Below are positions 1-8,823 of a stretch of DNA of 25,124 nucleotides, in pieces (position 1 is the first letter of the stretch; every line of letters begins with the position of its first letter). Source of the stretch: DASZGI01 sp035938995. Its GTDB lineage: Bacteria; Actinomycetota; Actinomycetes; Streptomycetales; Catenulisporaceae. Both the position numbers and the translations under genes were made by a program. Below the pieces are notes generated by a model. The model was not told the origin of the DNA. It did not search any database and saw only the letters and a list, made by a program, of their open reading frames with translations. The stretch spans positions 1-25,124 of the forward strand of contig NZ_DASZGI010000092.1 in NCBI RefSeq assembly GCF_035938995.1. Reading direction: 5' to 3'.

Positions 1-3000
1 GTCCTCGTCGTCACGCGTGGCGGTCACGAGGTCCGCGACGGCGAGTCGGCGGACCCGGCGCAGGCAGCGGTCGCGGCTCTGCCCATCGTCGCCGCCCAGG
101 AGTATCTGAGCCTTGATGTGCGCGGCGTCGACCTCGATCCGGCCGGTACCGACGCGGAGGCCGCGGAAGTCCTGGCCGGGGAGCTTCGTGCCCCGGCGGC
201 CGACGCGCTCGTCGCCTACCGCGCGGGCACCCGGCACGTGCCCGGGTACTCGCCCGCGCAGGCCGGCGACGACTCGCAGACCACGCCGGTCGTGCTGCCC
301 GGCGGCACCTACCTCATCACCGGCGGCCTCGGCGACATCGGCCTGACCCTGGCCGAGCACCTTATCCGCAGCGGCGCCGGCGCACTCGTGCTGACCAGCC
401 GCGGCGGCGTGTCCGACAGCCCATCCGATCCGCGCCGCGCCGCCGTGGAGCGTCTGCGCGGCCTCGGTGCCGAGGTGCACACGCCGCGCGTCGATGTCAC
501 CGACGCGGACGCGATGCGCGCGCTGTTCGCCAAGTACCGCGTCGCCGGCGTGATCCACGCGGCGGCGCAGACCGACCCCGAGACCTTCCGCCCCCTCGCC
601 GACATCGACGAGGACAGCGTGTCCCGCCACCTGCGCGCGAAGGTCGGCGGCGCCCGGGTGCTGGCGGGCGTGCTGGCCGAACTGGCCGAGGACCGGGCAC
701 CCCGGTGGTGCCACGTGTTCTCGTCCACCTCGGCGCTGCTCGGCGGCGTCACGTTCGGCGCTTACGCCGCCGCCAACGCCGCGCTCGCCGCCGTGGCGGG
801 CCAGGCGCGCGGCGGGGCGGTCCGCTGGATCAGCGCGGCCTGGGACACCTGGGCCTGCACGCTGGACCGGCTCACCGGCGGCGCCGTCGGCGCGTCGCTC
901 GTCGCGCACTCGATGAGCGACGAGGAGGCGCTGGCCGCCTTCGACCTGAGCATCGCCTGCGGACATCCCTCTGTTGTGATCGCGGCCGGCGGACTGGACG
1001 ACCGGCTGCCGCGGACGCGCACCACCGCGATCGTCGAAGCGCCTGCGGTGCTGGTAGCGCCCGGATCACGGTTCCCCCGCCCGGACCTGCCGCAGCCGTA
1101 CGCCCCTCCGATCACCGGCACCGAGCGCGAACTGGCCGAGCTGTGGGCCGGCGTGCTCGGCGTCGAGCCGGTGGGCACCCGCGACAACTTCTTCGACCTC
1201 GGCGGCACCTCGCTTCTGGTGCCGCAGCTGCTGGGCCTCGTCAAGCAGCGGTTCGGAGTGTCGCTGCCGACCGTGACGGTGTTCGAAGCGCCGACCGTGC
1301 GTGCGCTCGGCGCGCTCATCGACGGCCAGAGCGCACCCGACCAGCCGTCACCGCCGGTGGCCCAGGCCCCTGCTGGAGGATCAGCCTCCTGCGAGACAGC
1401 GCCGCCCGCACGGCCTGAACGCGCGCAGACGGCGTCCACGGACCTTGTTCCGGTCGCGCGCGTGGCCTCCGAGCGGGCTCCCGCCGTCGCGGAGTCCGAG
1501 CTCGATCGCCGGATCGCGATCGTCGGCATGGCCGGACGGTTCCCCGGCGCGGGGGACGTCGGAGCGTTCTGGCGCAACCTGTGCGAGGGCGTCGAGTCGA
1601 TCACGTTCTTCGAACCGCAGGAGCTGATCGAAGCAGGCGTCGAACCCGAGGTCGTCAACCACCCGGCCTACGTCCCGGCCCGCGCGGTCCTGGACGACGT
1701 CGCCGGATTCGACGCCGGGTTCTTCGGCATCAGCCCCCGCATGGCCGCCCTGACCGATCCGCAACAGCGCCTCTTCCTCGAGGTCTGCTGGGAGACACTG
1801 GAGCAGGCCGGCTACTGCCGCCCCGAGCACCGCGGCCGCGTGGGCGTGTACGGCGGAACGCACATCAGCACCTATCTCCTCGGCATCCGCGAGCGCCTCG
1901 GCGAGGACGTGAGCCAGTTCGAGATCGCGATGGGCAACGAGAAGGACGCCCTCACCACCACCGTGTCCTACCTGTTCGATCTGCACGGACCGAGCGTGGC
2001 CGTGCAGACCTTCTGCTCGACCTCGCTGGTCGCCACCCACCTGGCGGTGCGTGCCCTGCGCGGCGGCGAGTGCGAGATGGCGCTGGCCGGCGGCGTGTCC
2101 ATCCGAGTGCCGGACAAGCGCGGGCACCTCTACGAGGAGGGCGGCATGGAGTCGCCCGACGGCCACGTGCGTACCTTCGACGCGAAGGCCCGCGGCGCGA
2201 TGTTCGGCGACGGCTGCGCCGTCGTCCTGCTCAAGCGCCTGTCCGACGCGCTGCGCGACGGCGACCACATCTGGGGCGTCATCCGCGGCACCGCGATGAA
2301 CAACGACGGCGGCCTCAAGGTCGGCTACACGGCGCCGAGCCTCGTCGGCCAGGCGAAGGCGGTGGCCGAGGCGATGGCCGACGCCGGGGTGCGCGCCGAG
2401 CAGGTCGGCTACGTAGAGGCACACGGCAGCGGCACCCGGCTCGGCGACCCGATCGAGGTGGCCGCGCTCACCCGCGCGTTCGGCCCCACGCCGACGCGGC
2501 AGTACTGCCCGATCGGCTCGGTGAAGACCAACGTCGGTCACCTCGACCGGGCCGCGGGCGCCACGGGCCTGATCAAGACCGCGATGGTCGTGCGCGAAGG
2601 TCTCATCCCGCCGACGCTGCACTTCACCGCGCCGAACCCGGAGATCGACTTCGCCGGCAGCCCGTTCTACGTCAACGCCCGGCTCCAGCCGTGGGCCGCG
2701 CCCGCCGGACAGCCGCGCATCGCGGGCCTCAACTCGCTCGGCATGGGAGGCACCAACGTGCACGTGGTCGTCGAGGAACCGCCGCGCCGCCAGTCCGGGC
2801 CGCCGGCCGACCCCGTCGCCTCGCGCCGCTACCAGGTGCTGCCGGTCTCGGCGCGGTCCGAGGCAGCCGCCGAGGACTCCTGCCGACGCCTCGGCGACCA
2901 TCTCGCCGCGCAGCCCGGCACCCGCCTCGCCGACGTCGCGTACACCCTGCAGGTCGGCCGCAAGACCTTCGAGCACCGCCGCGCCGCGGTGGCGTCAGGG

Positions 3001-6000
3001 CTCGATGATGCTGTCGCGGTGCTGACCCGGGCCGACGGCGCGGCACCCGCAGCGCGGGTGGAGGCCGCGCAGGAGCGGCCGGTGGCGTTTCTGCTCGCGG
3101 GTGTGGGGGAGCAGTACCCCGGCCTGGTGGGCGAGCTCTACCGGCGCGAACCAGCGTTCCGCGCCCGGCTCGACGACTGCGTGGCCCGCATCGCCGAAGC
3201 CTTGCGCGCCGAGGGTGTCGATGCGGGCGCGACTGACACCACTGCTACTGACGCCGTCGCGCTCACCGATCTGATCGCCGGGCAGCGCGGTGGCGGCACC
3301 GGACTGGCCGCGCTGCTCGGGCGGGCGACCGCGGCCGATCCGCGCGCCGAGTCCTTGCAGCGCACCGAGATCGTCCAGCCTCTGATGTTCGCCGTCGACT
3401 ACGCGCTCGCCGCGACGCTCATGGAGTGGGGCCTGCGCCCCGCCGCGATGCTCGGCTACAGCCTCGGCGAATACGTTGCCGCGACGCTGGCCGGCGTGCT
3501 GTCCCTCGGCGACGCGATCGCCTTGGTCGTGCACCGGGCCGCGCTGATCGCGCAGGTCGAGCGCGGAGCGATGGCCGCAGTGTCGTCGAGCGCTGAGGAC
3601 CTGCGCGCCCGCTTCCGGCTCGATGCGCGTGGACTGGATATCGCCGCGGTCAACGGTCCGGCGACGGTCGTCGTCGCAGGACCCTCGGATGCGGTGGCCG
3701 CCTTGCTGGACGAGTTGCGGCAGGCAGAGATCGCCTGCCGTCCCTTGCAGACCACGCACGCCTTCCACTCCCGCATGCTCGCTCCCGTCGCCGCGCCGCT
3801 GACCGAGTGGATCGCCGCCAACATCAGCCTTAACCCGCCGACACTGCCCTACGTGTCGAATGTGACGGGGGAGACGGCCAGCCCTGCGCTGGTGCGCGAC
3901 CCGGCCTACTGGGCCCGGCACATGTGCGAGACGGTGCAGTTCGCTGCGGGCGCCAACTCACTGCTGGCCGACCCCGCGCTCGCGCTCGTCGAGATTGGCC
4001 CGGGCCCCTCGCTCGGTGCGCTGATCCGCGCGGCCGGCTGCCCGCCGGAGCGCTGGCCGCTGATCACCGCGACACTGCCGGCCGGCACCGACCCGCGCCC
4101 GGCTGACGAGACGCTGGCCGACTGCCTCGCCCGCCTCTGGCTCCTCGGCGCCGACATCGACTGGACCGCCTACCACGGACGGCGTGAAGGCGCGGCCGAG
4201 GTGTACCCGGACGCGGCGCCGGGCCGGATCCCGCTGCCCACCTATCCCTTCCAGCGGCAGAAGTACTGGATCGAGCCCAGCGCGCCGGCCCTCCCCGGCG
4301 GCGCACCGTCCGCAGGCGCAGTCGCGCCGGAGAACCTCAGCACCTTGACGGACGTCGGCCGCGTCCCCCGACTGCCGGAGGAGCAGTGGCTCCATCTGCC
4401 GGTCTGGCGCCAGCTTCCGGCGATCCCCGCCGCCGAGCCGCAGCCCGGCTCCTGGCTGGTGTTCTCTCGCGAGGGAGCGGCCGACCGCGTGCTCGCCGAA
4501 CTGCGCCGCGCGGCCGCGTCGACCGGGGCGAGCGTCACCGTCGTCAGACCAGGGTCGGAATACCGGGCCGGGTCGAACGGTCACACGCTGCGGCCTGGAA
4601 GTGTGGATGACGCGCTGAGCCTGCTGCGGGACCTGCGCGGCGGCGGTGCGGGTCCGGGCAGTGTTGGTCCGGGCGGCGCGGGTTGGCCGGAGCGCGTGGT
4701 CCACCTTTGGACGCTCGACGAGCCGACCGCCGACCAGACCGCCGCCATCGCCGCGGCCCGCGAGGACGGCGGTCCCGACTACGCCGAAGCGGCGAGCCCC
4801 GATTACGAGGACGCGGCGACCGTCGCGCTCGGCCTGCACACCCTCGTCGCACTGGCCCGTGCGGCCGGAGAGCTCGGGATGGACGGCTGGGCGCTGGACA
4901 TCGTCACGTCGGGCGCCCATGACGTGCTCGGCGGCGGCGAGGTGCGGCCCGCGGCCGCGACCCTGGTGGGCCCGGCGCTGGTCATCCCCCTCGAATACCC
5001 CTCCGTCGGCACGCGTCTGATCGACGCGGAGGCCCGCACCGACCCGGCCGCGATCGTCGCCGAGCTGCGCCGCCCAGGCACCGAGCGCACCGTCGCGCTG
5101 CGCGGTACCCGGCGCTGGGCCTGCGACTACGAGAGCATCGCAGCACCCGAAGTCCCTGCGGCAGACGACTCCGTGGCCGGCGCCCCGCTGCGCGAGGGCG
5201 GCGTCTACCTGATCACCGGCGGCCTCGGCGGCATCGGTCTCGGCATGGCCACGCATCTGGCCCGCGCATGCCGCGCGAAGCTGGTGCTGTTCAGCCGCAG
5301 CGGACTGCCGCCGCGTGAGCGCTGGGACGCCATCGAGTCCGGAGCCGAGGCGGTCGACGAGAGCACCCGCGGCCGGGTGGCCCGGGCGCTGGAGATCACC
5401 CGGCTCGGCGGCGAGCTCGAGATCGTGGTCGGCGACATCAGCGACCCGGCCGACGCGCGGCGCGCGGTCGAGCGGGCGCACGCGAGGTTCGGCGCGCTGC
5501 ACGGAGTCCTGCACGCCGCAGGCGTGCCCGGCATCGGACTGATGCAGTTCAAGCGGCCCGAGGACGGCGAGCTGGTGCTCGCGCCCAAGGTGGCCGGCAC
5601 CCGCGCGCTCGCCCGCGCGCTGCGGTTGGGCGAGCCCGACGAGGTCCCGCTCGACTTCCTGGTGCTGTTCTCCTCGGTGACCTCGGCCACCGGCGGCGGG
5701 CCCGGCCAGGTGGACTACTGCGCCGCGAACGCCTTCCTCGACGCCTTCGCCGCCGCGTGGTCGCGCCCGGACCGCAGGGTCCTGTCGGTGGACTGGGGCG
5801 AGTGGGTCTGGAATGCCTGGGACGAGGGGCTCGGCGGCTTCGACGACGGGCTGCGCGCCTTCTTCCGCGAACACCGCGCAGCGTTCGGCATCGCCTTCGA
5901 CGAGGGCTGGCGCACCTTGCAGCGGGCGCTGGCCTCCGGGGAGCCCCGCGTCATCGCCTCCACGCAGGACCTGTCGGCCATGGTGCGGCTCAGCGCCGGG

Positions 6001-6435
6001 TTCACCGTCGACGCGGTGCTCGCCCCGGCGGTCGGCGGCCAGGCCTTGGAGCGCCATCCGCGCCCCGAGCTGATGACGCCCTATCAGGAACCCTCTGGTG
6101 CGACCGAGGAGGCGATCGCCGCCCTCTGGGCCGACTCGCTGAAGCTCGACCGGATCGGCGCACTGGACAACTTCTTCGAGCTCGGCGGTAACTCGCTGCT
6201 CGGCATCAACCTGCTGGCGGCTCTGCGCCGCACGTTCACGGGCGCCGAGCTCCCGCCGCACATCCTGCATCAGGCCCCGACTGTCGCCGCGCTCGCCGAG
6301 ATCGTCGACGCGGGGGCCCGCGCCGCTGCCGAGCCCACCATGCGGGACGAGGGCGCAGTGCGGAACGAGGACGCGCAGGCGCAGCTGCGCCGCTCCGCCC
6401 TGAAGGCGGCGGCCGCGCGCCGCCGCAAGCGGTGA
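1..6435 (+). CDS. Modular type I polyketide synthase, 5'-truncated (KR-ACP | KS-AT-KR-ACP)
   Basis: The frame is open from base 1 and begins inside a KR structural half, so the real start lies upstream; 2144 residues are visible. Order, numbered from base 1: structural KR remainder 1-95; KR1 101-285 (TGGLGDIG, Ser244, Tyr255, Asn259); ACP1 about 372-440 (Ser404 in LGGTSLL); Pro/Ala linker; KS 505-925 with Cys672 (TFCSTSL), His808 (EAHGSGT) and His847 (GHLDRAAG); AT about 1025-1330 with Ser1154 in GYSLGEY and a HAFH motif at 1253-1256; post-AT linker LPTYPFQRQKYW; structural KR; KR2 from 1733 (TGGLGGIG, Ser1895, Tyr1906, Asn1910); ACP2 with Ser2065 (LGGNSLL). There is no DH, ER, MT or TE, so the complete module should leave a beta-hydroxyl. 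HAFH is the usual malonyl signature; Tyr replaces His before the AT serine. The C terminus is a short Arg/Lys-rich tail, perhaps a docking element. It heads the plus-strand gene run. Confidence 0.97.
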   Translation, partial: VLVVTRGGHEVRDGESADPAQAAVAALPIVAAQEYLSLDVRGVDLDPAGTDAEAAEVLAGELRAPAADALVAYRAGTRHVPGYSPAQAGDDSQTTPVVLPGGTYLITGGLGDIGLTLAEHLIRSGAGALVLTSRGGVSDSPSDPRRAAVERLRGLGAEVHTPRVDVTDADAMRALFAKYRVAGVIHAAAQTDPETFRPLADIDEDSVSRHLRAKVGGARVLAGVLAELAEDRAPRWCHVFSSTSALLGGVTFGAYAAANAALAAVAGQARGGAVRWISAAWDTWACTLDRLTGGAVGASLVAHSMSDEEALAAFDLSIACGHPSVVIAAGGLDDRLPRTRTTAIVEAPAVLVAPGSRFPRPDLPQPYAPPITGTERELAELWAGVLGVEPVGTRDNFFDLGGTSLLVPQLLGLVKQRFGVSLPTVTVFEAPTVRALGALIDGQSAPDQPSPPVAQAPAGGSASCETAPPARPERAQTASTDLVPVARVASERAPAVAESELDRRIAIVGMAGRFPGAGDVGAFWRNLCEGVESITFFEPQELIEAGVEPEVVNHPAYVPARAVLDDVAGFDAGFFGISPRMAALTDPQQRLFLEVCWETLEQAGYCRPEHRGRVGVYGGTHISTYLLGIRERLGEDVSQFEIAMGNEKDALTTTVSYLFDLHGPSVAVQTFCSTSLVATHLAVRALRGGECEMALAGGVSIRVPDKRGHLYEEGGMESPDGHVRTFDAKARGAMFGDGCAVVLLKRLSDALRDGDHIWGVIRGTAMNNDGGLKVGYTAPSLVGQAKAVAEAMADAGVRAEQVGYVEAHGSGTRLGDPIEVAALTRAFGPTPTRQYCPIGSVKTNVGHLDRAAGATGLIKTAMVVREGLIPPTLHFTAPNPEIDFAGSPFYVNARLQPWAAPAGQPRIAGLNSLGMGGTNVHVVVEEPPRRQSGPPADPVASRRYQVLPVSARSEAAAEDSCRRLGDHLAAQPGTRLADVAYTLQVGRKTFEHRRAAVASGLDDAVAVLTRADGAAPAARVEAAQERPVAFLLAGVGEQYPGLVGELYRREPAFRARLDDCVARIAEALRAEGVDAGATDTTATDAVALTDLIAGQRGGGTGLAALLGRATAADPRAESLQRTEIVQPLMFAVDYALAATLMEWGLRPAAMLGYSLGEYVAATLAGVLSLGDAIALVVHRAALIAQVERGAMAAVSSSAEDLRARFRLDARGLDIAAVNGPATVVVAGPSDAVAALLDELRQAEIACRPLQTTHAFHSRMLAPVAAPLTEWIAANISLNPPTLPYVSNVTGETASPALVRDPAYWARHMCETVQFAAGANSLLADPALALVEIGPGPSLGALIRAAGCPPERWPLITATLPAGTDPRPADETLADCLARLWLLGADIDWTAYHGRREGAAEVYPDAAPGRIPLPTYPFQRQKYWIEPSAPALPGGAPSAGAVAPENLSTLTDVGRVPRLPEEQWLHLPVWRQLPAIPAAEPQPGSWLVFSREGAADRVLAELRRAAASTGASVTVVRPGSEYRAGSNGHTLRPGSVDDALSLLRDLRGGGAGPGSVGPGGAGWPERVVHLWTLDEPTADQTAAIAAAREDGGPDYAEAASPDYEDAATVALGLHTLVALARAAGELGMDGWALDIVTSGAHDVLGGGEVRPAAATLVGPALVIPLEYPSVGTRLIDAEARTDPAAIVAELRRPGTERTVALRGTRRWACDYESIAAPEVPAADDSVAGAPLREGGVYLITGGLGGIGLGMATHLARACRAKLVLFSRSGLPPRERWDAIESGAEAVDESTRGRVARALEITRLGGELEIVVGDISDPADARRAVERAHARFGALHGVLHAAGVPGIGLMQFKRPEDGELVLAPKVAGTRALARALRLGEPDEVPLDFLVLFSSVTSATGGGPGQVDYCAANAFLDAFAAAWSRPDRRVLSVDWGEWVWNAWDEGLGGFDDGLRAFFREHRAAFGIAFDEGWRTLQRALASGEPRVIASTQDLSAMVRLSAGFTVDAVLAPAVGGQALERHPRPELMTPYQEPSGATEEAIAALWADSLKLDRIGALDNFFELGGNSLLGINLLAALRRTFTGAELPPHILHQAPTVAALAEIVDAGARAAAEPTMRDEGAVRNEDAQAQLRRSALKAAAARRRKR

Positions 6436-6519
6436 ACGGCCGCGCGGCCACAAGCACGAACACGAACACGCCTCGCAACTGAACACGCAGAACGATCGAG
6501 ACAGAGACCGAGACAGAAC

Positions 6520-6526
6520 GGAGAGG
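6520..6526 (+). promoter_or_regulatory. Ribosome binding site of the FkbK-like gene
   Basis: GGAGAGG lies just before the ATG at 6529, with the GGAG core 5 nt from the start codon. It sits at the end of a 93-nt spacer after the PKS stop. This spacer is noticeably purine- and A-rich compared with its surroundings and holds short CACGAA and GAGACAG repeats. It supports the start at 6529. I see no terminator in the spacer, so co-transcription with the PKS is likely. Confidence 0.75.
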
Positions 6527-6528
6527 TC

Positions 6529-7374
6529 ATGACCGTCATCGGCGTCATCGGCGCCGGCGTCATGGGCGTCGGGGTCGCGCAGAACCTGGCCCAGTGCGGC
6601 CACGAGGTGATCCTGGTCGACAAGGAGGAGCAGATCCTCGACGACGCCCGCGCCGCCATCGCCCGCAACTGCCGGTTCAGCCGCCTAAGCGGCGGCCCGG
6701 CGCTCGACCCCGACGAGGTGCTGTCGCGCATCACCACCGCGGTCGGCGTCGAGGCGGTCGCCAAGGCCGCGTTCGTCATCGAGAACGTGACCGAGAACTG
6801 GCAGGTCAAACGGGAGGTGCACGAGGCGCTGGACGCCGTGTGCGACCCGGATGCCGTGATCATCGTCAACACCTCGGCGATCCCGATCACCAAGGTCGCC
6901 TCGGTCGGCCGCCACCCGGAGCGGGTGGTCGGCGTGCACTTCATGAACCCGGTGCCGGCCAAGCCGGTGGTCGAGCTGATCCCCGGCTTCCACACCACGC
7001 CGGACACCGTCGAGCGCACCCGCGAGCTGCTCGCCAGCTTCGGCAAGCGGGCAGTGGACGTCAAGGACGCCTCCGGCTTCGTCTCCAACAGGGTCCTGAT
7101 GCTCACGGTCAACGAGGCGGCGTTCCTGGTCCACGAGGGCGTGGCGACCGCCGAGGCCGTTGACGAGGTTTTCCGCGGGTGCTTCGGCCACCCCATGGGC
7201 CCGTTGGAGACCGCGGACCTGATCGGCGTCGACACGATCCTCTACAGCGTAGAGGTGCTCTACGAGCACTACGCCGACAGCAAGTACCGGCCGTGCCCGC
7301 TGCTCAAGCAGATGACCGACGCCGGACTGCACGGCCGGAAGACCGGCCGTGGCTTCTACACCTACCAGAGCTGA
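6529..7374 (+). CDS. 3-hydroxyacyl-CoA dehydrogenase family protein, FkbK-like (glyceryl-ACP oxidation)
   Basis: 281 residues, the usual length of the HbdA/FkbK family. The N-terminal Rossmann fold has GAGVMG at 9-14 and an acidic residue, Asp31, at the end of the second strand, which points to NAD. Ser116 (NTSAIPI), His137 (VHFMNPVP) and Asn187 (GFVSNR) match the catalytic residues of 3-hydroxyacyl-CoA dehydrogenases. The C-terminal helical domain ends in GRKTGRGFYTY, a family hallmark. Because FkbJ-, FkbI- and FkbH-like genes follow directly, the likely substrate is glyceryl-ACP rather than a fatty acyl-CoA: its C3 hydroxyl would be oxidised to the aldehyde, the first of two oxidations to hydroxymalonyl-ACP. 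The family is certain; the substrate is inferred from the neighbours. Confidence 0.93.
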   Translation: MTVIGVIGAGVMGVGVAQNLAQCGHEVILVDKEEQILDDARAAIARNCRFSRLSGGPALDPDEVLSRITTAVGVEAVAKAAFVIENVTENWQVKREVHEALDAVCDPDAVIIVNTSAIPITKVASVGRHPERVVGVHFMNPVPAKPVVELIPGFHTTPDTVERTRELLASFGKRAVDVKDASGFVSNRVLMLTVNEAAFLVHEGVATAEAVDEVFRGCFGHPMGPLETADLIGVDTILYSVEVLYEHYADSKYRPCPLLKQMTDAGLHGRKTGRGFYTYQS

Positions 7375-7396
7375 TAAGAGAGCTGAGGCGATCACC

Positions 7397-7651
7397 ATGG
7401 CGGAGACGGTCGACGGCCGGATCCTGGAATTCATCGAGGGCCGCTTCCCGCAGGCCCGCATCGAGCCGGGGCAGGACATCTTCTCGCTCGGCTACATCAA
7501 CTCCCTGTTCGCGATGGAGCTGGTGATGTTCCTGGAGAAATCCTTCGGGTTCACCATCCCGAACGCGGAGCTGCGGATCGAGAACTTCCGCACCGTCGAG
7601 GCGATGACCGCGCTCGTGGACCGCTGCCGGTCCGCGGTCGCGGTCGGGTAA
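7397..7651 (+). CDS. Discrete acyl carrier protein, FkbJ-like (carrier of the C3 extender unit)
   Basis: 84 residues starting MAETVDGRIL. The frame is open further upstream, but the ATG at 7397 is preceded by TGAGG (7384-7388) at 8-nt spacing, and only this start gives a normal ACP length; 22 nt separate it from the preceding stop. The phosphopantetheine serine is Ser36 in GYINSLF, the atypical motif shared by FkbJ-type carriers in place of the usual DSL. By analogy with the FK520, ansamitocin and zwittermicin cassettes, this holo-ACP receives a glyceryl group from the FkbH-like protein and keeps it through both oxidations. It then presents hydroxymalonyl to an acyltransferase. It should need activation by a phosphopantetheinyl transferase; an AcpS-type one is encoded at 19815-20204. 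Confidence 0.93.
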   Translation: MAETVDGRILEFIEGRFPQARIEPGQDIFSLGYINSLFAMELVMFLEKSFGFTIPNAELRIENFRTVEAMTALVDRCRSAVAVG

Positions 7652-7656
7652 CGCCC

Positions 7657-8823
7657 GTGACGCCGGTCGGGACGGCGGCCCCGCTGCGGGCCGCCGTTGC
7701 GGCGGACCGCGCGCTGGACCGCGTGTCGGCGCGTGCGTTCGTGCGCGAGCACATCGCGCCGCACGCCGACGTGTGGGACCGGCAGGGCGCGGTCCCTGAG
7801 GAGACGTTGGAGCGCATCGGCGAGGCGGGTCTGTGGGCGCCGTTCCTGCCGGCCGACCTCGGCGGGCGCGGCCTGGACATGGTCGCGCTCGGCGAGATCC
7901 ACGAGGAGGTCGGCCGGGGTTGTTCCTCGGTGCGCAGCCTGCTGACAGTGCACACGATGTTGTGCTGGGCGCTGAACCGCTGGGGCAGCGCCCACCAGCT
8001 CGAGCAATGGGCACAGGATTTGGCCGCCGGGCGGGTGCTCGGTGCCTTCTGCCTGTCGGAGGCGGGCGCGGGCAGCGACGCGGCGGGCATCGCCACCACG
8101 GCCGTCGCGCACGGCGGTGGCTGGCTGCTGCGCGGCGCCAAGAAGTGGATCACCGGCGGGCAGCGCGCCGACCTGTTCCTGGTCTTCGCGCGCACCGAGG
8201 CGAGCATCGTCGCGCTCCTGGTGCCGCGTACGACGCCGGGAGTGCGCGTGACGCCGATCCACGACATGCTCGGCACCCGGGCCTCGATGCTCGCCGAGAT
8301 CGCGTTCGACGACGTCGTGCTCGGACCCGAAGCGTTGCTGGGTCCGAGCGCCTTCGCCGCGGGCATGGTGCTCACCGGCACGCTCGACCTGGGCCGCTAC
8401 AGCGTCGCGGCCGGATCGGTCGGCATCATCCAGGCCTGCCTGGACGCGAGCAGCGCCTATGCGGGCGAGCGGTCCGTCGGCGGCACGCTGCTGCGGGAAC
8501 TGCCGCTGATCCAGGCCAAGCTGTCGGACATGGTCACCGACGTGCGCGCAGCGCGGCTGCTGTGCGAGCAGGCCGGCCGGCTCAAGGACGCCGGGGACCC
8601 GGCGACCATCATGGCGACGTGGGTCGCGAAGTACTTCGCCTCCACCGCCGCCGCCCGGCACGCGACCGAGGCGGTGCAGATCCACGGGGCCAACGGGTGC
8701 AGCCCGCACTACCCGGTGGCCCGCTATTACCGGGACGCGAAGGTCATGGAGATCATCGAGGGCAGCAACGAGATCCAGCGCACCACCATCGCAGGCGAGG
8801 CATTTCGGGAGGGCACGTCGTGA
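7657..8823 (+). CDS. Acyl-CoA dehydrogenase family protein, FkbI-like
   Basis: 388 residues from a GTG start 5 nt after the ACP stop. It has the full ACAD layout: an N-terminal helical domain, a middle beta domain with the FAD-contacting stretch FCLSEAGAGSD and KKWITGG, and a C-terminal helical domain. The catalytic base position is filled by Glu368 in EIIEGSNEIQ. IHGANGCSPHYPV is the usual C-terminal flavin-contact region. In the FK520/ansamitocin/zwittermicin-type cassettes this enzyme performs the second oxidation on the ACP-bound C3 unit, giving hydroxymalonyl-ACP. The stop overlaps the GTG start of the FkbH-like gene (GTGA). The family is clear from sequence; the substrate assignment rests on gene context. 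Confidence 0.93.
   Translation: MTPVGTAAPLRAAVAADRALDRVSARAFVREHIAPHADVWDRQGAVPEETLERIGEAGLWAPFLPADLGGRGLDMVALGEIHEEVGRGCSSVRSLLTVHTMLCWALNRWGSAHQLEQWAQDLAAGRVLGAFCLSEAGAGSDAAGIATTAVAHGGGWLLRGAKKWITGGQRADLFLVFARTEASIVALLVPRTTPGVRVTPIHDMLGTRASMLAEIAFDDVVLGPEALLGPSAFAAGMVLTGTLDLGRYSVAAGSVGIIQACLDASSAYAGERSVGGTLLRELPLIQAKLSDMVTDVRAARLLCEQAGRLKDAGDPATIMATWVAKYFASTAAARHATEAVQIHGANGCSPHYPVARYYRDAKVMEIIEGSNEIQRTTIAGEAFREGTS

Noticed and set aside
240..900. First KR suspected inactive because no LDD motif is present
   Set aside because: TGGLGDIG, Ser244, Tyr255 and Asn259 are all there. Lack of LDD concerns stereochemical type, not activity.
6436..6528. GGCCGCGCGGCC palindrome (6438-6449) as a terminator after the PKS
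   Set aside because: There is almost no loop and no T tract, and the next gene has the same orientation and belongs to the same pathway.
3958..6603. Long open frame on the minus strand opposite the PKS
   Set aside because: It is the complement of a well-defined AT-KR-ACP coding region. The translation is Arg/Gly/Ala-rich and low in recognisable motifs, as expected for a shadow frame in high-GC DNA.
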